Below are positions 47,936 to 60,164 of a stretch of DNA of 64,000 bases, piece by piece. The notes beneath the pieces are model-generated. The model was given only the letters and a program-made list of their open reading frames with translations. It made no database searches and had not been told where the DNA came from. The first letter of the stretch is position 1, and every line of letters starts with the position of its first letter. Position numbers and translations under genes: made by a program. Source of the DNA: Inonotus obliquus (lineage: Eukaryota > Basidiomycota > Agaricomycetes > Hymenochaetales > Hymenochaetaceae); NCBI GenBank assembly GCA_032164295.1, contig JAJHTX010000003.1, positions 372,001-436,000 of the forward strand, in the 5' to 3' direction.

Positions 47936-49551
47936 ATGGCGCACCGCCGTACTCCATCAACAATGTATTCGGTTGCCGCAACGATGCAGCGACCAGAAGA
48001 AGATAACACAAGGTCCGTGCTCAATGCTTCAGGCGTTGGCTTGGGTATCAGTGCTGTATTGTCCTCTGCTGCGACAATTCTTGCCCCTGTAAGTGCCCTG
48101 TTATGATTTTGTCTCCTGTACCTTTGTTACAAGAAAAGCAGATTTGTTTCTTTATATATCATCTTCCCCTCCGTTATGCTTCCTCTCCAAGCACTTCCCT
48201 TCTTCTATTCTATCCATATCTTGTCTTGCATCATACAGACTCCGACTCCATTTGTTTATCCTTCCCTGATATCATACTTGCCTTTTATTCGTTAACCTTA
48301 AGCTACCCTCGCTTCTACAAATACTCGAGTCACATCTCTCCACTCGCTAACTCGCCTCTTGTCACATAGGCTCTTCCCCTTGCAGCCATGCCTCCTTCAA
48401 TAAGCATTGACCGCGCCAGTGCTAATGGTGAACTGAGCACGAGCACAAGCACAAGCTCTAGCTTTAGCGACGACGACTACATGTCCATGTCCTCCCTCGA
48501 CCTTCAAGCACCTCTAACACCTTTAACGCCAGGAACGCCCTCAAAGTTTTTCCCGCATCCTCCTCGCTTTCCTAGTTACATCTCCGAGGCCCCATCTCGT
48601 AGTGCGCTGGCAAAGGCGCAATACTCACTCCGACGATTTTTATCACGTCTACTTGCAACCCTTTCTCCACGCACACCGGGACTCCCACTCAAGTCGCCCC
48701 ATCTTTCTCCTGCTGCTCCACAGTCATATCTCACGTCCCTGCCAACACGAGGTCATGCCCCAATTCGCCGACGTGCGACCTTTCTCGCACTATTGACACT
48801 TCTTGCACTTTGTGCATGGACTCTTTTCACATCTTCACTCGGAGACACCCAGTCTCGCACGCGTCCTTATTCGGACGGAGCCATGCGCAGCTGGAAGGAC
48901 TGGAGAAATAAAGTGCAAAGTAGTGGAGGTGATGAGAGGGCGCGGTTACTGAGCAGCGCGTCATTTCGTGCTGCTTCGCCCGAATCGAGTTTGGAAGCGC
49001 AGGTATCCCCATTGGTTCTGACTCCCGAAGACGAGCTGGCAGCGTTGACGGCTTTCATCGCCGCGTTACCATGGAACGCACTTCCATCTCATGTCGACCC
49101 TGCACGCCCTCTTGACCCGACGCTAATTCTCGACTTTGACCCTTCTCACCCCAGGGCACGTGACGAGCTAGCAGCGCTGCGTAAAGAGACCTGGCAGCTT
49201 AACCCTGTCGTACTTTTCGGCAAGTCACGGCACCCGCCTACGCGGGAATTGCGCGCGATTTTGGAGGGACTTAGTGTGGATGTCAAGGAGGGAATTATGG
49301 AAGTCGATATGTCGGAGCGCGTGGACGGAGAGATCGTCCTGGGTATACTGGGAAGGCTTCTTCCCTCCCTCGACTCCGGCTCTTCCTCGGAAACACTAAA
49401 GGTTGTTGAACTGCCTGTGCTCCTCGTCGGCGGTCAACCTATACGAGGAGGAGAAGTGCCTCAATTAGTAGAGAGCGGGGAGCTACCACGACTGTTACGG
49501 GAAGCGAACGTGAGAATGGCAGTTCCCGGGAGGAAGAAGAAAGGACACTGA
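47936..49551 (+). CDS. Glutaredoxin-fold membrane protein without active-site cysteine
   Basis: The main exon from 48388 encodes 387 residues ending TGA. The order is a Ser/Pro-rich cytosolic-type N-terminus, one membrane helix ATFLALLTLLALCAWTLF near residue 136, a linker, and a C-terminal glutaredoxin-like domain. That domain runs from NPVVLFGKSRHPPTRELRAIL through VKEGIMEVDMSERVDGEIV to VELPVLLVGGQPIRGGEV and LVESGELPRLL. The arrangement resembles the membrane-anchored Grx6/Grx7 type of the secretory pathway. The position of the usual C-P-x-C/S motif reads SRHPP, with no Cys, so thiol redox activity is unlikely. An upstream exon from ATG 47936 (MAHRRTPSTMYSVAATMQ..) joins in frame across a GT–AG intron 48089–48369 and would add about 57 residues. 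Whether translation starts at 47936 or 48388 is open. Confidence 0.8.
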
Positions 49552-52500
49552 AGTCGCTGTCATCACCATCGCCGTCATCATGGGTGCAGGTCGCTCGATC
49601 TCCGCTTCTCCCGCGTGGATGGTTATCTTTCCTTTTTTGGCTCATACACGTCAATGTTCTCTTTGACATGTTTTTCGTGTTTGACATCGGAGTTTCGTTT
49701 CGCACTTTGGGGTTGCCTTCGTCTTTTCCCTCATTTTATAATTCGATGCGTACATAGCTGGGTTCTGAGCTTTACAGGCATTACTTTCTCCACTTCCTCC
49801 CCCCGGGTCTCGTTACCTCCGTCGTGCTTGTCGTCCCATCTCCCATCTCAAGTTAACATATCTCACCCATGTTTTTCGACAAGATCACTGACCGGACTTT
49901 GGACTAGAACGTAGAATCAATCGCAATCATCTGTGTTCCATTTGTAACTAGAATCACCCACCCTTACGGATACAGATACACAAGTACCCCTATAAAGTTG
50001 GATATAGAAGAGGCATCAATCACGTTTTTGCATATTCAGTTCGGGTAAGTGATTTCGTTCTTCAGTTATGAAAGAAGGACCGTTCCAAGACCAGCTCAAG
50101 CACCCGACAATAACAACAAGAACCTAGCTCGTCAAGAAAAGGGTAAAGATAAGAAATTCCCTCAACTCAACTCAAGGCTTGAATCCGTAGCGAGATCAGA
50201 GCAAGGCACAGACTTGGCGGGATCGGGATTTTCAGGGTATCGCCGTTGCATGTACGCAGATCTCGGGCGCCGACCCTTATTCAGACCCAGTGTCCAGACG
50301 GAGTATCTTGGCTTGGCACTTGTTTCGTCTTTAGTTCGATCGACTTGGTAGATAGGCTACATCGAGCGGATATCTTATTGAACGAAAGTCCTGGATAGAT
50401 GGCGTCTCTCCTTTGCATTTGACACGTTGCGGGTTCGACGTATGGAAACATCCCTTTATATTGATCGACAAATCGCGCTCAGTGCCAGTGCGACGTGTAC
50501 CGCGGCTCAAGTAGATATGGATACGTGCTCTTCAAATCAAATACCATACGGCAAGATTCGTACATTCCGGAACATTCCGCTTGCATAACAGGCAAGTGAC
50601 TCGTGATGACGTGATGACTGACTTGCTGTTTACTCTTGTTTCCGATGGCCACATGCATATGCGGCGTCCTGGGCTGCGAGATGGAACGGTGCCGCTGGCT
50701 CCTCCGATTTGTGCACAAAACTCATCGGAGAACTGGAATGTACTCTACTCTGACACGACAGATGCACATGAACGAAAGAGTGTCTTTGCATGCGGAATTA
50801 CGTGTTTCAAGGGAAGGGATATGCCGCCCGTCAGTTGAAGTAATCGGTGGTGGACGAACGCCGTGTTGCGTATTTGTCTGATTGTTTATACATATGGCGA
50901 TGACCAACCGCATCATCTATGGGTCCGTTTTCGGTCATCATGCATATCGGCATGAAATTTACAGTCATCTGGGAGATGGTACCATGTGGTAGTTCCACTC
51001 CACTGAAGACACACATTAATATTGCTCAGACGTCGGTCGACGACGCATCCATTACTAATCGGTGTTGACAGTCCACTCCTATCCCGACCTTTTGAACAAT
51101 ATTCCTGTATCACCCATTTCTCTGCCTTATTTCAAGAATAGGATTCAGTACTCTTAGACGGAACGGGTGTACCCTCCGTACACGTCGGCCACAGAGCGCT
51201 GCGTGCATGTACCTTAATTTTGGAAATCCTTCTTCTTCACGCGTATTGAAACTATATTTAAGCATCCGAGATTCTTATCCCTCGGTCGTTCTCAGTTCTC
51301 ATCTTCCATTCATATGGAAGCGCAAACATATTTATAAACAAGCGCGCGCCTTTCGTGTCTCCCAAGCGTGAACCAACGATCTACTCTTTCAAGTCGCGGG
51401 TCACCCGGAGGAACGACGGCATGGCTGACTTTTTCTGTAAGAGACCATGGCGGTGAATTCCGGTGACATCGATTTTTGCCCCTATCTCAACGCGGTGATG
51501 ATGCGGTCTTCCCAGACTTGAAGGACACAAACTTCTCTTAAGGAGTCACTGGGTTGAATCTATATATACTGCTTCTGCCGATAGTAGATACTAACGCCAC
51601 CGGGTAATCAATAATCGTCTTTGCTCCCCCTGGAGCATAAAAACGTGCCCCGACGTCGCCCTGCTTTGTCATCTCTCCGATAGAGAGAAGTAAGAAGTAA
51701 GCGGAGCATATCCAATTTTGGTGGACGCAAGGTACGCACCATGGAACGGTCACTCTATTATCAGGACTAGTAATAGCGGCTTTGGTGCGGTCGGTGCAAG
51801 TGACATGGGCCGATATTTGTGTATGCTACTCTGTAATGGTCTACCACGTTGATGCGACGGGATTGATTCCAAGTGCCTTTTTCTTCAAGTGGACATGAGA
51901 GCTATTTATCTAAATTCAGCTTTGACCAGGCTTTCCTTAACCTGGAGCACGAATTAATGTGAACACTGAACAGGCTCGCTTACGTAATACCATGAACACG
52001 GATTATGGTTTTCAGTGTTCCTCTTGCTGGTACCTTCATTCAAGCCGAAGACGTCTACCGGGACAATCACGAAGGGGGACTGATGATACCTCCGTACGCC
52101 ATTAACCTATTGGAATTCTTTACTATCTCAGAGCGAGAGGCAAACGGACAATCGAGAATAAAGTATTCCAATGGTGAGATAGGAAATCCGCATCGCATCC
52201 CTCCGGTCCGTCGATCTGGGGCGGCAATGCTCTTCGGAGTTGGCCGAGTCTGTCGGATCCGGTCTCCGGTCACGTCTCTTGTGAGACCTCACGTTGTGAT
52301 CCTTGGACCTTGAATTTTCTAAATTTTCTCAAGAAAGTGTTGGCGTGAATAAGCTGCATGCTTATGGGTATTTTTCAGTATTGAATTCTCTCGGCGCTTA
52401 TTGAGACTATTCAAAAAGGAGGTGTCAGCCTGACCCCTTTCTTTTGCGCCTTAAATGCAGTGTGCGTGCCTCCCATCATCGCGATCATGGCTAACGCCGC

Positions 52501-53136
52501 CTTCTTCACTCCCTCGTGTCCTTGTACTACTTTGTCGCTGGCCTGGCTTTCTCTACTCTAGGGTCTCTTTTGAAAAAAACAAGGATTCCTGATCGTTGCT
52601 GATGCATAGCATAGAGATAAAGCACAAGCTTGGGTCTGAGACATTGTTGCCTGCTATTGCTCGTTGTACCTTTCCGTTTCTTCGACAAGCGCTATTTCAT
52701 CCATCCATCGACTTGTCTCCAAGGTGCCCACGGCCTGCCCCCGAGGACTCGGCGTGAATTGTCCGCCTTCGTCATCAGTGGCGACCAGCATCCTTTTGGA
52801 GTCGGTCTTGTAACTCTGGTCATCTGTTTGAAGAACCGATAGGATGAAAAGCATGTGCTTCACGTTTATCCTGATTTCTCATGGTCTCCATTTGAGCTCT
52901 TTTCGCTGTTTCGGTTTTGCTCTGACATGGGCTTAAGCAGAACGGCCTGTGCTGATGATCATCGCGAGTATAGGGCGAGTGTAGCTATGCCCCTCTTTTG
53001 TTACTATCCAGGCTTCACCCTGCTGAGCCGCCGTCTTCTGAAACCAATGGGCACAAAGGGTGATATCCACGTGCATTTTCATAGTTGCTGTACGATACTT
53101 TCATCTACAAGTGTCGCGGGCAAGGGCATTCTTCCT
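49552..53136. other. Large intergenic stretch, no gene recognised
   Basis: About 3.6 kb downstream of the glutaredoxin-like gene and of the convergent ATPase gene. Frames reach about 100 codons (50049–50351 and 52005–52313 plus) but none shows a domain or believable exon structure. A TATA-like TATATTTAAGC occurs near 51250 with no gene assigned. No repeats were noticed. Confidence 0.4.
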
Positions 53137-56100
53137 TCAAACGCCAACCATGAGCTCAACTTTCTCTGATGTAATCTTCAGCCTATCGTTCGCGATGCAC
53201 TCTATCGGGTCTGGATAGATGAGATGAGAGCTCGGAGTTGGGCTTCTGACGTTCCAGACACGTATGACAGCGTAAACGTGTTTACGACCATTCCCTTGCT
53301 GGTTGCTTGAGCTAAGTGAGAGAGCCTGCAAAAATATTATGAGCAAGACTGTGTATAGCGGATAAAAGATCGTTGTTACGGTATGAAGTTGCCGCTTGCT
53401 TAGTTGGAAAGGCTCATGGGAACCGCTTGATGTTGATTTGACTTCAATGTGATACGTCGGGTAGCCGCTTTTCCAATTCTCCAGCGCATCTGGGTTCTCT
53501 TTATACAGTAGTTTCGTTAAGGTTCCATCACAATCTTCATAAGTGAAATCTGCTAGACTTTGGCCGCAGAAGCGATCATAACCCGGATGGAATTCACGGA
53601 GCTCGCTGGTCCAGTTTTGAGGGCCAAAGGACGGTCCAAGTATCTCTGAAAGTAAGTTGTAAACCTATAGATAGTAGGTCAGCAATCCTATAAGAGTAAC
53701 AACGTAGTGAAGCCGTACATAACACTCGCCGAGGAATCCGTTGACTTGTTGGTACACTGTCGGTTGGGATGGGGTGCCAGTATATGATATCGGAGAGCGG
53801 CTCTGATCCGGGATGTCAGAGAAAATTTCCTTTGGCTGTGTGACGCCACTGAATACGCCGGTCGATGCATTTACGCGACGCAACGCTGGTCCTTCTGATA
53901 CACTTGGTGACATGAGCAGCGAAAGATCTTGTGCCATCCTGGATCCTGGTTGTTCAGGACTAACCACGCGAATGGACGACGTCGAGAAATCGGGGAGATC
54001 TTGCAACAGTCGGTCAACCTCTTCGTGCATGTCCTTCATTGAGAAGTCTTGTTGTGATCCTATGTTGCCTGTCAATAGCTGAGAAACGATGTCGGTATGA
54101 GCATTGTTGTATGACGATGGCCTTGCTGAGATACTTGGACCGGTACTAGAAGATGCTTTACGAGCTCGCGGCTCGACCCATGACGTGTCCCCAACTCGAC
54201 ATAGGTTGGTGACACTGACTCCTTTCAATTGGAACAACATACTAAGCATTTCTGTGTCCAGAGTGGCGCACAATAGAAATTCCTCCAAGCTACACGCGAA
54301 TATCGTGCTTAAACGCTCGCATATGTCAAAATGGACTCGTTTGGAATGTTCTGAGCTGCGATAGACTGCGTTGCTGATGAAAATAGTCATCGATGAATCT
54401 TCTTCGACGAGCTGGAGTAAGTCCGAATCCATCGAAATGGGTGAATGACCAGGTAGCGTGAGCGTTGAGGATATACTATCGGCCATGGAGATGGTCATCT
54501 CTTTCAGCTTTGTTAGCAATTCAAGTTGTCTATCGGTAGGCCCTGAATCTCCGTGTACAACCCTATGTCCGGTAACCATAAGACTTCGAACAAGAGGAAT
54601 GAGGGGTAAAATCTCACCTCTCGAAGGCGTGGTATTTGCTAGCGTACTGGGCAGTTAATTCGACGTTGAGTTTCGGCGTTCCGCGTCTCTCCATTCGTTT
54701 AACAACACACTCGTCCAAGCTACGCAATGCAATATCAGCGACGCGAAGCAGTCGTTGAACCTTTAGAACCGGTACACCGTCATAAAGTTCCAATAAGGGA
54801 ACCTTATCCCGAAAGGCGTCAGCGTAGCGACCAGCCCTGTCCGGAATGTAAATGTCCTTCAATTTTCGTAATTGTACTCCGGTCAGCGGATGACGGGCGG
54901 GAAATATCGCATTCTGCGTCACAACTGGTGCGACCTCCGAGGTAGCTAGTAGTCCCTTGACAAGGAAGCTGGAAATATCGAGGATCAAATCACTAGCTTT
55001 CTCATGTACGTCCTTCATGATTGGTTTATCTATCCATTCATCGGCTAGGGCCTTGAGTTCTTCGATAAGAATATTTGGGGGTGCATTCTCCAAACCCAGC
55101 TTATCCTGAAAGAGTTCTTCGAGACCAGGATATCGGGTACGAAGAACAATTTTCGAAATTATAGTTGATGGTCCATCCCAGTATACATTAGAAAGATAAG
55201 TCCAGAACGGTGTCTCGGAAACCACATAAACGAGCGGATGCTCTCGGAAGGCGTTTCTGAACGACAGGGGTCAACATATCAGCATTTTTGTTCGAGTATG
55301 GTTAAGCATACTCACATTATTTGCGTTGCATCTTCGTCAAAGCGAGCATCGAGTTGCTTGTAAATCCTTTTCACTTTATCCTCGTCGTTCATGCCTTGGG
55401 TTTTGTACTGTATCAGCAGCTTCAGGAAGGAAGCGACGTCCGCTTCCATCGTTACGCCTATCAAGCTGAGGAAGTCCCAATCCCTGGATTCCGGTATATC
55501 TACAGGAACAAATGAGATTCCGCCATACTCTGCCCATGCCCTTCTCTTCAGATACAGTGAGTTGACTGTGCGGCGCGAACCATCATCCATGACGACGGAA
55601 AGCTGTCCGAGAGCCTTGAGCCATTGAGCATTCGGACGAATCGTCCATCGGGGCCAGAAGTATTTTAGTGCGATAAGCAGTTCTCGAAAACTCGTTCGCT
55701 TCGTCATTTCGTCGAACTCTGGAGAGAGTCTCGTATTAACAACTCGAGGCGCAGTGTTCAAGCGAAGCGAGTTAACAAGCCAGCGCATCCATTCCTCCCT
55801 CGCCGTTTTCCTGTTCGGGAATTGATGAATATACGCACGATGGATAAACAGTGCTGACGAAGGCAATAGACGACGTAGTATACCATTATCGTCAGGTAGA
55901 TCGAGATACAGCTCCTCGCCAAGATGATGGCTCCCTTTCTCATCAACGACGCGTAGGCGACCAGTGGGTGAGGGCAACTCTGGATCATGGCGATGAGTGA
56001 AGAAGAATAAGGCATTGGCGACCGCTGCTTGCACCGAGCACATTCCTTTGTCCTCGAGTATCTTCTCGCCGATTAAACGCGGGTCTGCATCTCGCACTCC

Positions 56101-57947
56101 TAAAGCGCGTAACAGCTCGTATTGTTGTGGCATGGAAGAACGGCGTACTCGTGGATGAATTCGACGAAAGTTGATATGGACCGGAATACCAGTAACATCT
56201 GCTTCAAAAACAAATTTTGAGGCTTCGCGCGTCGGCGCCCATGACCCGTCGTCCAAGGGGATGATCTTAACGTTGTGCATACGTGTATTGAACCCCGATC
56301 GTTTTCGATAAAAGAGCCGGATCAGCTCACGGCAAACGGCTTCATAGCGTTCGCTATCAAACGTCGCGAATGTTGTTGGCTGCATGTTGGATATGCCTGA
56401 CAGGAAGTCATCTGCCGTCATATCGCGAATGCCTAATCGTTTGAGTACCTGTAAGTCTGCAGATGCATTATAGCAATCCGATATGTAATAATGCTCAAGG
56501 AACCTTTCATCGATTAGTGGTCCCCCCTCGTAACGATAAGCTAGAGGTATGTTCAAGACCTGACTTGGAAGCCGATGGGCACCTGCTGCGTCTTTCACGA
56601 TATACATTGTCGCAAGACTACTAAAGAGTTTCGTTTCAACCGGAGCGAAGAAGGAGTTGATGAGACCGGTCGGCAAATAACGAATCCATGTATCACGTAG
56701 TGTATCGTGGGCTTGAAAAAGTGGAATCGCGGCCAAGAAAGCGTCGACGATGCCATCTCGGATACCCATGTTCCAGGGTGAATCGTAGAGTATGTCCTCC
56801 CTGCTCGATGGAGTTAAGAAATCGCCATGAATCACGAACTATTAACGCATGTTATTTTAAAAGTAAGCATGTCAGCAATTTGCGGCCTACATTGAAACCA
56901 AACCCTCGGAGGGGCAGAAACGCATGAACATCTTGCGGGGACATACACGGTCGGCGACTCTTGTCCACTGGAAAGGCAAGCACAAGCTCGGTTCTGTCGG
57001 CACCTCGCCTAACGGATCTAGGCACGCTGGTCATGTTTACGGAATGCTTGACGATGAAATACGTATGGAGGATATTATTGTCGCTGCGGGTAAGCTGGAC
57101 AAAACTAGAATCCAGGTCCTTGCGTTCGATTCTGAACGCACGCTGACGGCCACCTTTCCTGATATTGACCTCGATTTCTATAGAGCGAAGCTTCTTAAGG
57201 AAAAGCAACAGAGATGGCTTGATCTCGAGAATCTTCCGACCGAGAGCAGTGCCAGGGCTCTCCTGGAGATTCCACGGTTGAGAGAGTTTTAAATGAAAAG
57301 TCGTCCATCCGGGTTCCGAAGGTCCTGAAGTGTCCCAGAAAGGCGCTATCATTCCAAGACGCTGCTTTCGGTCAAACTTGAACTTATACGGTCCCGAGGC
57401 AACGTGCACGACATCGGCAACCTTGAAAACCGATTTAAAGCCTAATATACCCATCAGCCCGTTTACGTAAGAAAGCTGATAACAGAAAGAGCGACTCGCC
57501 TATACCCTTCTCGCCTGTAGAAAGCAAGACTTGGGTGAATGCCAACGCGTTTCGAAATGAATAACCCGTACCAATATAGCCTGAAATATTCTTCTTCGTG
57601 CTCGCTCCAATCTTACAGATGGCGCGCACATTGTGTTCCGAGAATCCCACTTCATTACAGCTGATTGTAACGGTCCAGTCCGTCGCGACTATGCGGAGAG
57701 TTGGAACTAGCCCCGGTAGGTCCGCATACTCATTGTCTTCCGCATTTTGAACGAGCTCCAGTAAGAAGTGAGTGTCCGTAGTGTATAGCTGGTCCGACAA
57801 ACTAGCAGCGTATATACCATCAGAGACTGGATTTGCAAGATAAATGTGTACGCACAGCTCTAACGCTTGCTCAGCGCAGTTGGAAAGGGCGGATGGCTGT
57901 TCGTCGTCGACTCTGTAGCTCTGCCGAATATCTTCTATGACATCCAT
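53137..57947 (-). CDS. Sacsin/NO VEIN-like ATPase with C-terminal DUF3883
   Basis: Eight exons from ATG 57947 to TGA 53137–53139 sum to 4443 bases, about 1480 residues. The N-terminal GHKL/HSP90-type ATPase has the N-box FLLELVQNAEDNEYADLPG, ISCNEVGFSEHNVRAICKIG and the glycine-rich lid built as GYIG–EKGIG–FKSVFKV across two introns. A long middle region (SSREDILYDSPWN, ARHPLTGVQLRKLKDIYIP) follows. The C-terminal DUF3883 domain has YHIEVKSTSSG and HVYAVIRVWNV, in the E-V-K-(S/T)-T form seen in this nuclease-like fold. Exons: 57572–57947, 57500–57514, 56891–57441, 55316–56838, 54618–55256, 53719–54583, 53380–53664, 53137–53325. Exon 2 is only 15 bases and the next intron appears to use a GC donor. 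Plant NO VEIN shares the layout. The biochemical role in fungi is unknown. No lesion was seen. Confidence 0.9.
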
Positions 57948-59030
57948 GACGAATGACTAAACGGTGTTGGATCTAAGACAGGCCTGGCACCCACGACAGG
58001 CATATTTATACTATTTACCTAGACAGCTGATGGATGTATCCTCCTAAAACAATTATGTAGGACGAGCGTCTATTGAGTAAGATGGAATTCTAGTCTGCCA
58101 AGGCACATAGATTAGAAGTAAGATGCACTGGGTTTCGATTACTCGTGCCATGGCCGTTATCTTCTGAAGCTATGCTTCCGGTCTGAAGAGGGACACGCAG
58201 GAGTACTGTTGGTTGCAATTAGCGCTCAGGAAGCCTCGGCCAGCCATGAGGAGTCCTTCTATCTTGTCACATTAAGGAACAATCATGCCTCCGCTGTGTG
58301 TCGGTGACTTGACGGTGGAATATCTGAATGCAAGGGGTGGAGACGCAAGGGTATAGGGTATACGGGGGAGGTGTACCCGCAACCTTCCTGTTCACGTGTT
58401 CTCATGGTACCCCAAAGTTGGAAATCGAGACTATTGCCAAAAATGGGCGTCAAGTAATGGGCGTCAAGTAATGGGCCCCAACAACAATCACTGCGTGTCG
58501 GGTCCATCTGGTAGAGGCTGTCCAGATAAGCGAAGGTCACATGGAGAAGTATCGTCGAAATCAGAAATAGTTTGTCTGTCTCATTTGCAGTTTAGACGAA
58601 AAGATACATACTTTGTACATCTATCCAAGTACCGCTCACAGATCATCTAGAGGAACTGTCAGACAAGATAAATTCAGACGGTCTGTGTTCACGTATAGCT
58701 GTTATCCCAAATAAAGCCTATTGCAGTCAGTTGGAAGATAACACTACATTATGTGGTGCAGCTTGTGTCAGATAATCGTATATTCCCTGTGTCGATCTAG
58801 TATGGACGCGTCGAGGTCAGACTTGACTTCAACGCATCACACATGTGTGCCACCGTACGTACCCTCTCTTAACTTCTTACCACCATGTCGCATGCCCCAC
58901 AAACACCTTCCCTCACTCTCACACCCTCTACAGAGGAATCACTCCCTATTCGTATCTTACTTGCTCTTCTAGATCTTCCTTATTGCCCACTTCGAGTCTA
59001 TTCGGTCATCTTCACTCTACGTGACTAGGC
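57948..59030. other. Divergent intergenic region
   Basis: Upstream of the ATPase (minus) and of the USP7-like relic (plus). Tandem copies of AAATGGGCGTCAAGTAATG-like sequence occur at 58440–58475. No gene was recognised. Confidence 0.45.
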
Positions 59031-59113
59031 ATGGTAAGTCACTCCTTGTCTGTTTCATCACTTATGCCTTTGCTATGCGTGTTCTGTTCGTCAAACTATT
59101 CTTGCTAACCATG

Positions 59114-59317
59114 TGTAATCCCCCGATTACATCATTCGTGCACATGATCAAAGACTTCCTTTCCTAGAACTGTATATAAACCATTTCTCGTTCGATCGCA
59201 GTTGAACTTAGACACACTTCCTACCATTACCTTCGCTTATACTCTATGTTCTCGCTTAATTAGTCAAATACCAGAGTTCCTGCCCGTTCTGCTCTCAGTG
59301 TGATGGATTCCGTTTCA
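59114..59317 (+). repeat. 5' LTR of the element
   Basis: 204 bp starting TG and ending CA. It contains a TATA-type promoter motif TGTATATAAACC (TATATAAA at 59173–59180). Near its end is an ATG (59303) that opens a frame into the interior (MDSVSLFLNAVWNSFVQLL), perhaps the remains of a gag start. In the 3' copy this ATG is ACG. Confidence 0.88.
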
Positions 59318-60022
59318 CTTTTTTTGAACGCCGTATGGAACTCCTTCGTGCAGCTGCTCACTGCACAGGTGCCACCCCACCCTCCACCCAGCTCTCTATA
59401 CCTGGCTTCTCACCAGTCCTGCTCCTGCTCCAGCTCCCATCCAGCTCTCTTTGACTAGCCCCTCTCAAGGCCAGTCCAGCTCCAGCTCCAGCTCAAACCC
59501 CAGCTCAAACCCCAGCTCCAGCTCCCACCCTTGCTCCTACTGTGCTGCCTACCCCAGCATAGAGTTATGCTCCTGCTCCTGCTCCTGCTCCTGCTGCCAT
59601 CACTCTGGATGGATAGCAGCTGTACTCCTGGCATTACGACTGAGCCAGATTATGATCTATGTACCAAAATGCTAACCCCGGTGCCACCCCATACCATCTC
59701 TTTCCATTGTGGTTTCCACCTCTCGCATATAAGCTTTCGAAGGTTGGCTGCGCCGAGTATATGTTCTACTTCTGGTGGCACAGGCTCGCAGCAATATCAA
59801 CACTCTTCGGACTCCTATCACAGCATGGACTCTGGAGATGCATCATCGGATGAAAGCGACAGCCTCTATACGTCTATCTCGGATTCTGCGCAGCTAGTGG
59901 AAGTCGTCTATCCTACCAGCCCTGGTGATTTATTCGAGTCTAATGATGCTCTTGGCGAGCGTGCCACAGCAGCCACTGATTGCTCGACCACAGACCAAAG
60001 TTTCTTTTCTTTCCCATAGAGA
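59303..60022 (+). other. Low-complexity interior, possible gag remnant
   Basis: From the ATG in the LTR a 51-codon frame runs to a stop near 59456. In an adjacent frame a Pro-Ala dipeptide-rich stretch follows (CCAGCTCCAGCTC units, about 59430–59600). A further frame encodes a Ser-rich tail (SICSTSGGTGSQQYQHSSD.., ending near 60019). No retroviral-type zinc knuckle or capsid motif is visible, so a gag origin is only suggested by position. Confidence 0.4.
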
Positions 60023-60164
60023 TCGCCTGCATTACCTGGGTTCAAAGAGTTTGTACCATTGTCTGCATTTCCCCTTTCCAGACTTTCGTCTTCTTCTCTT
60101 GCGTCATAATGTACCTCCCACCATTCCTACGCCTGTTGCCACGTGTAACAGAAGACCGCTAAAT

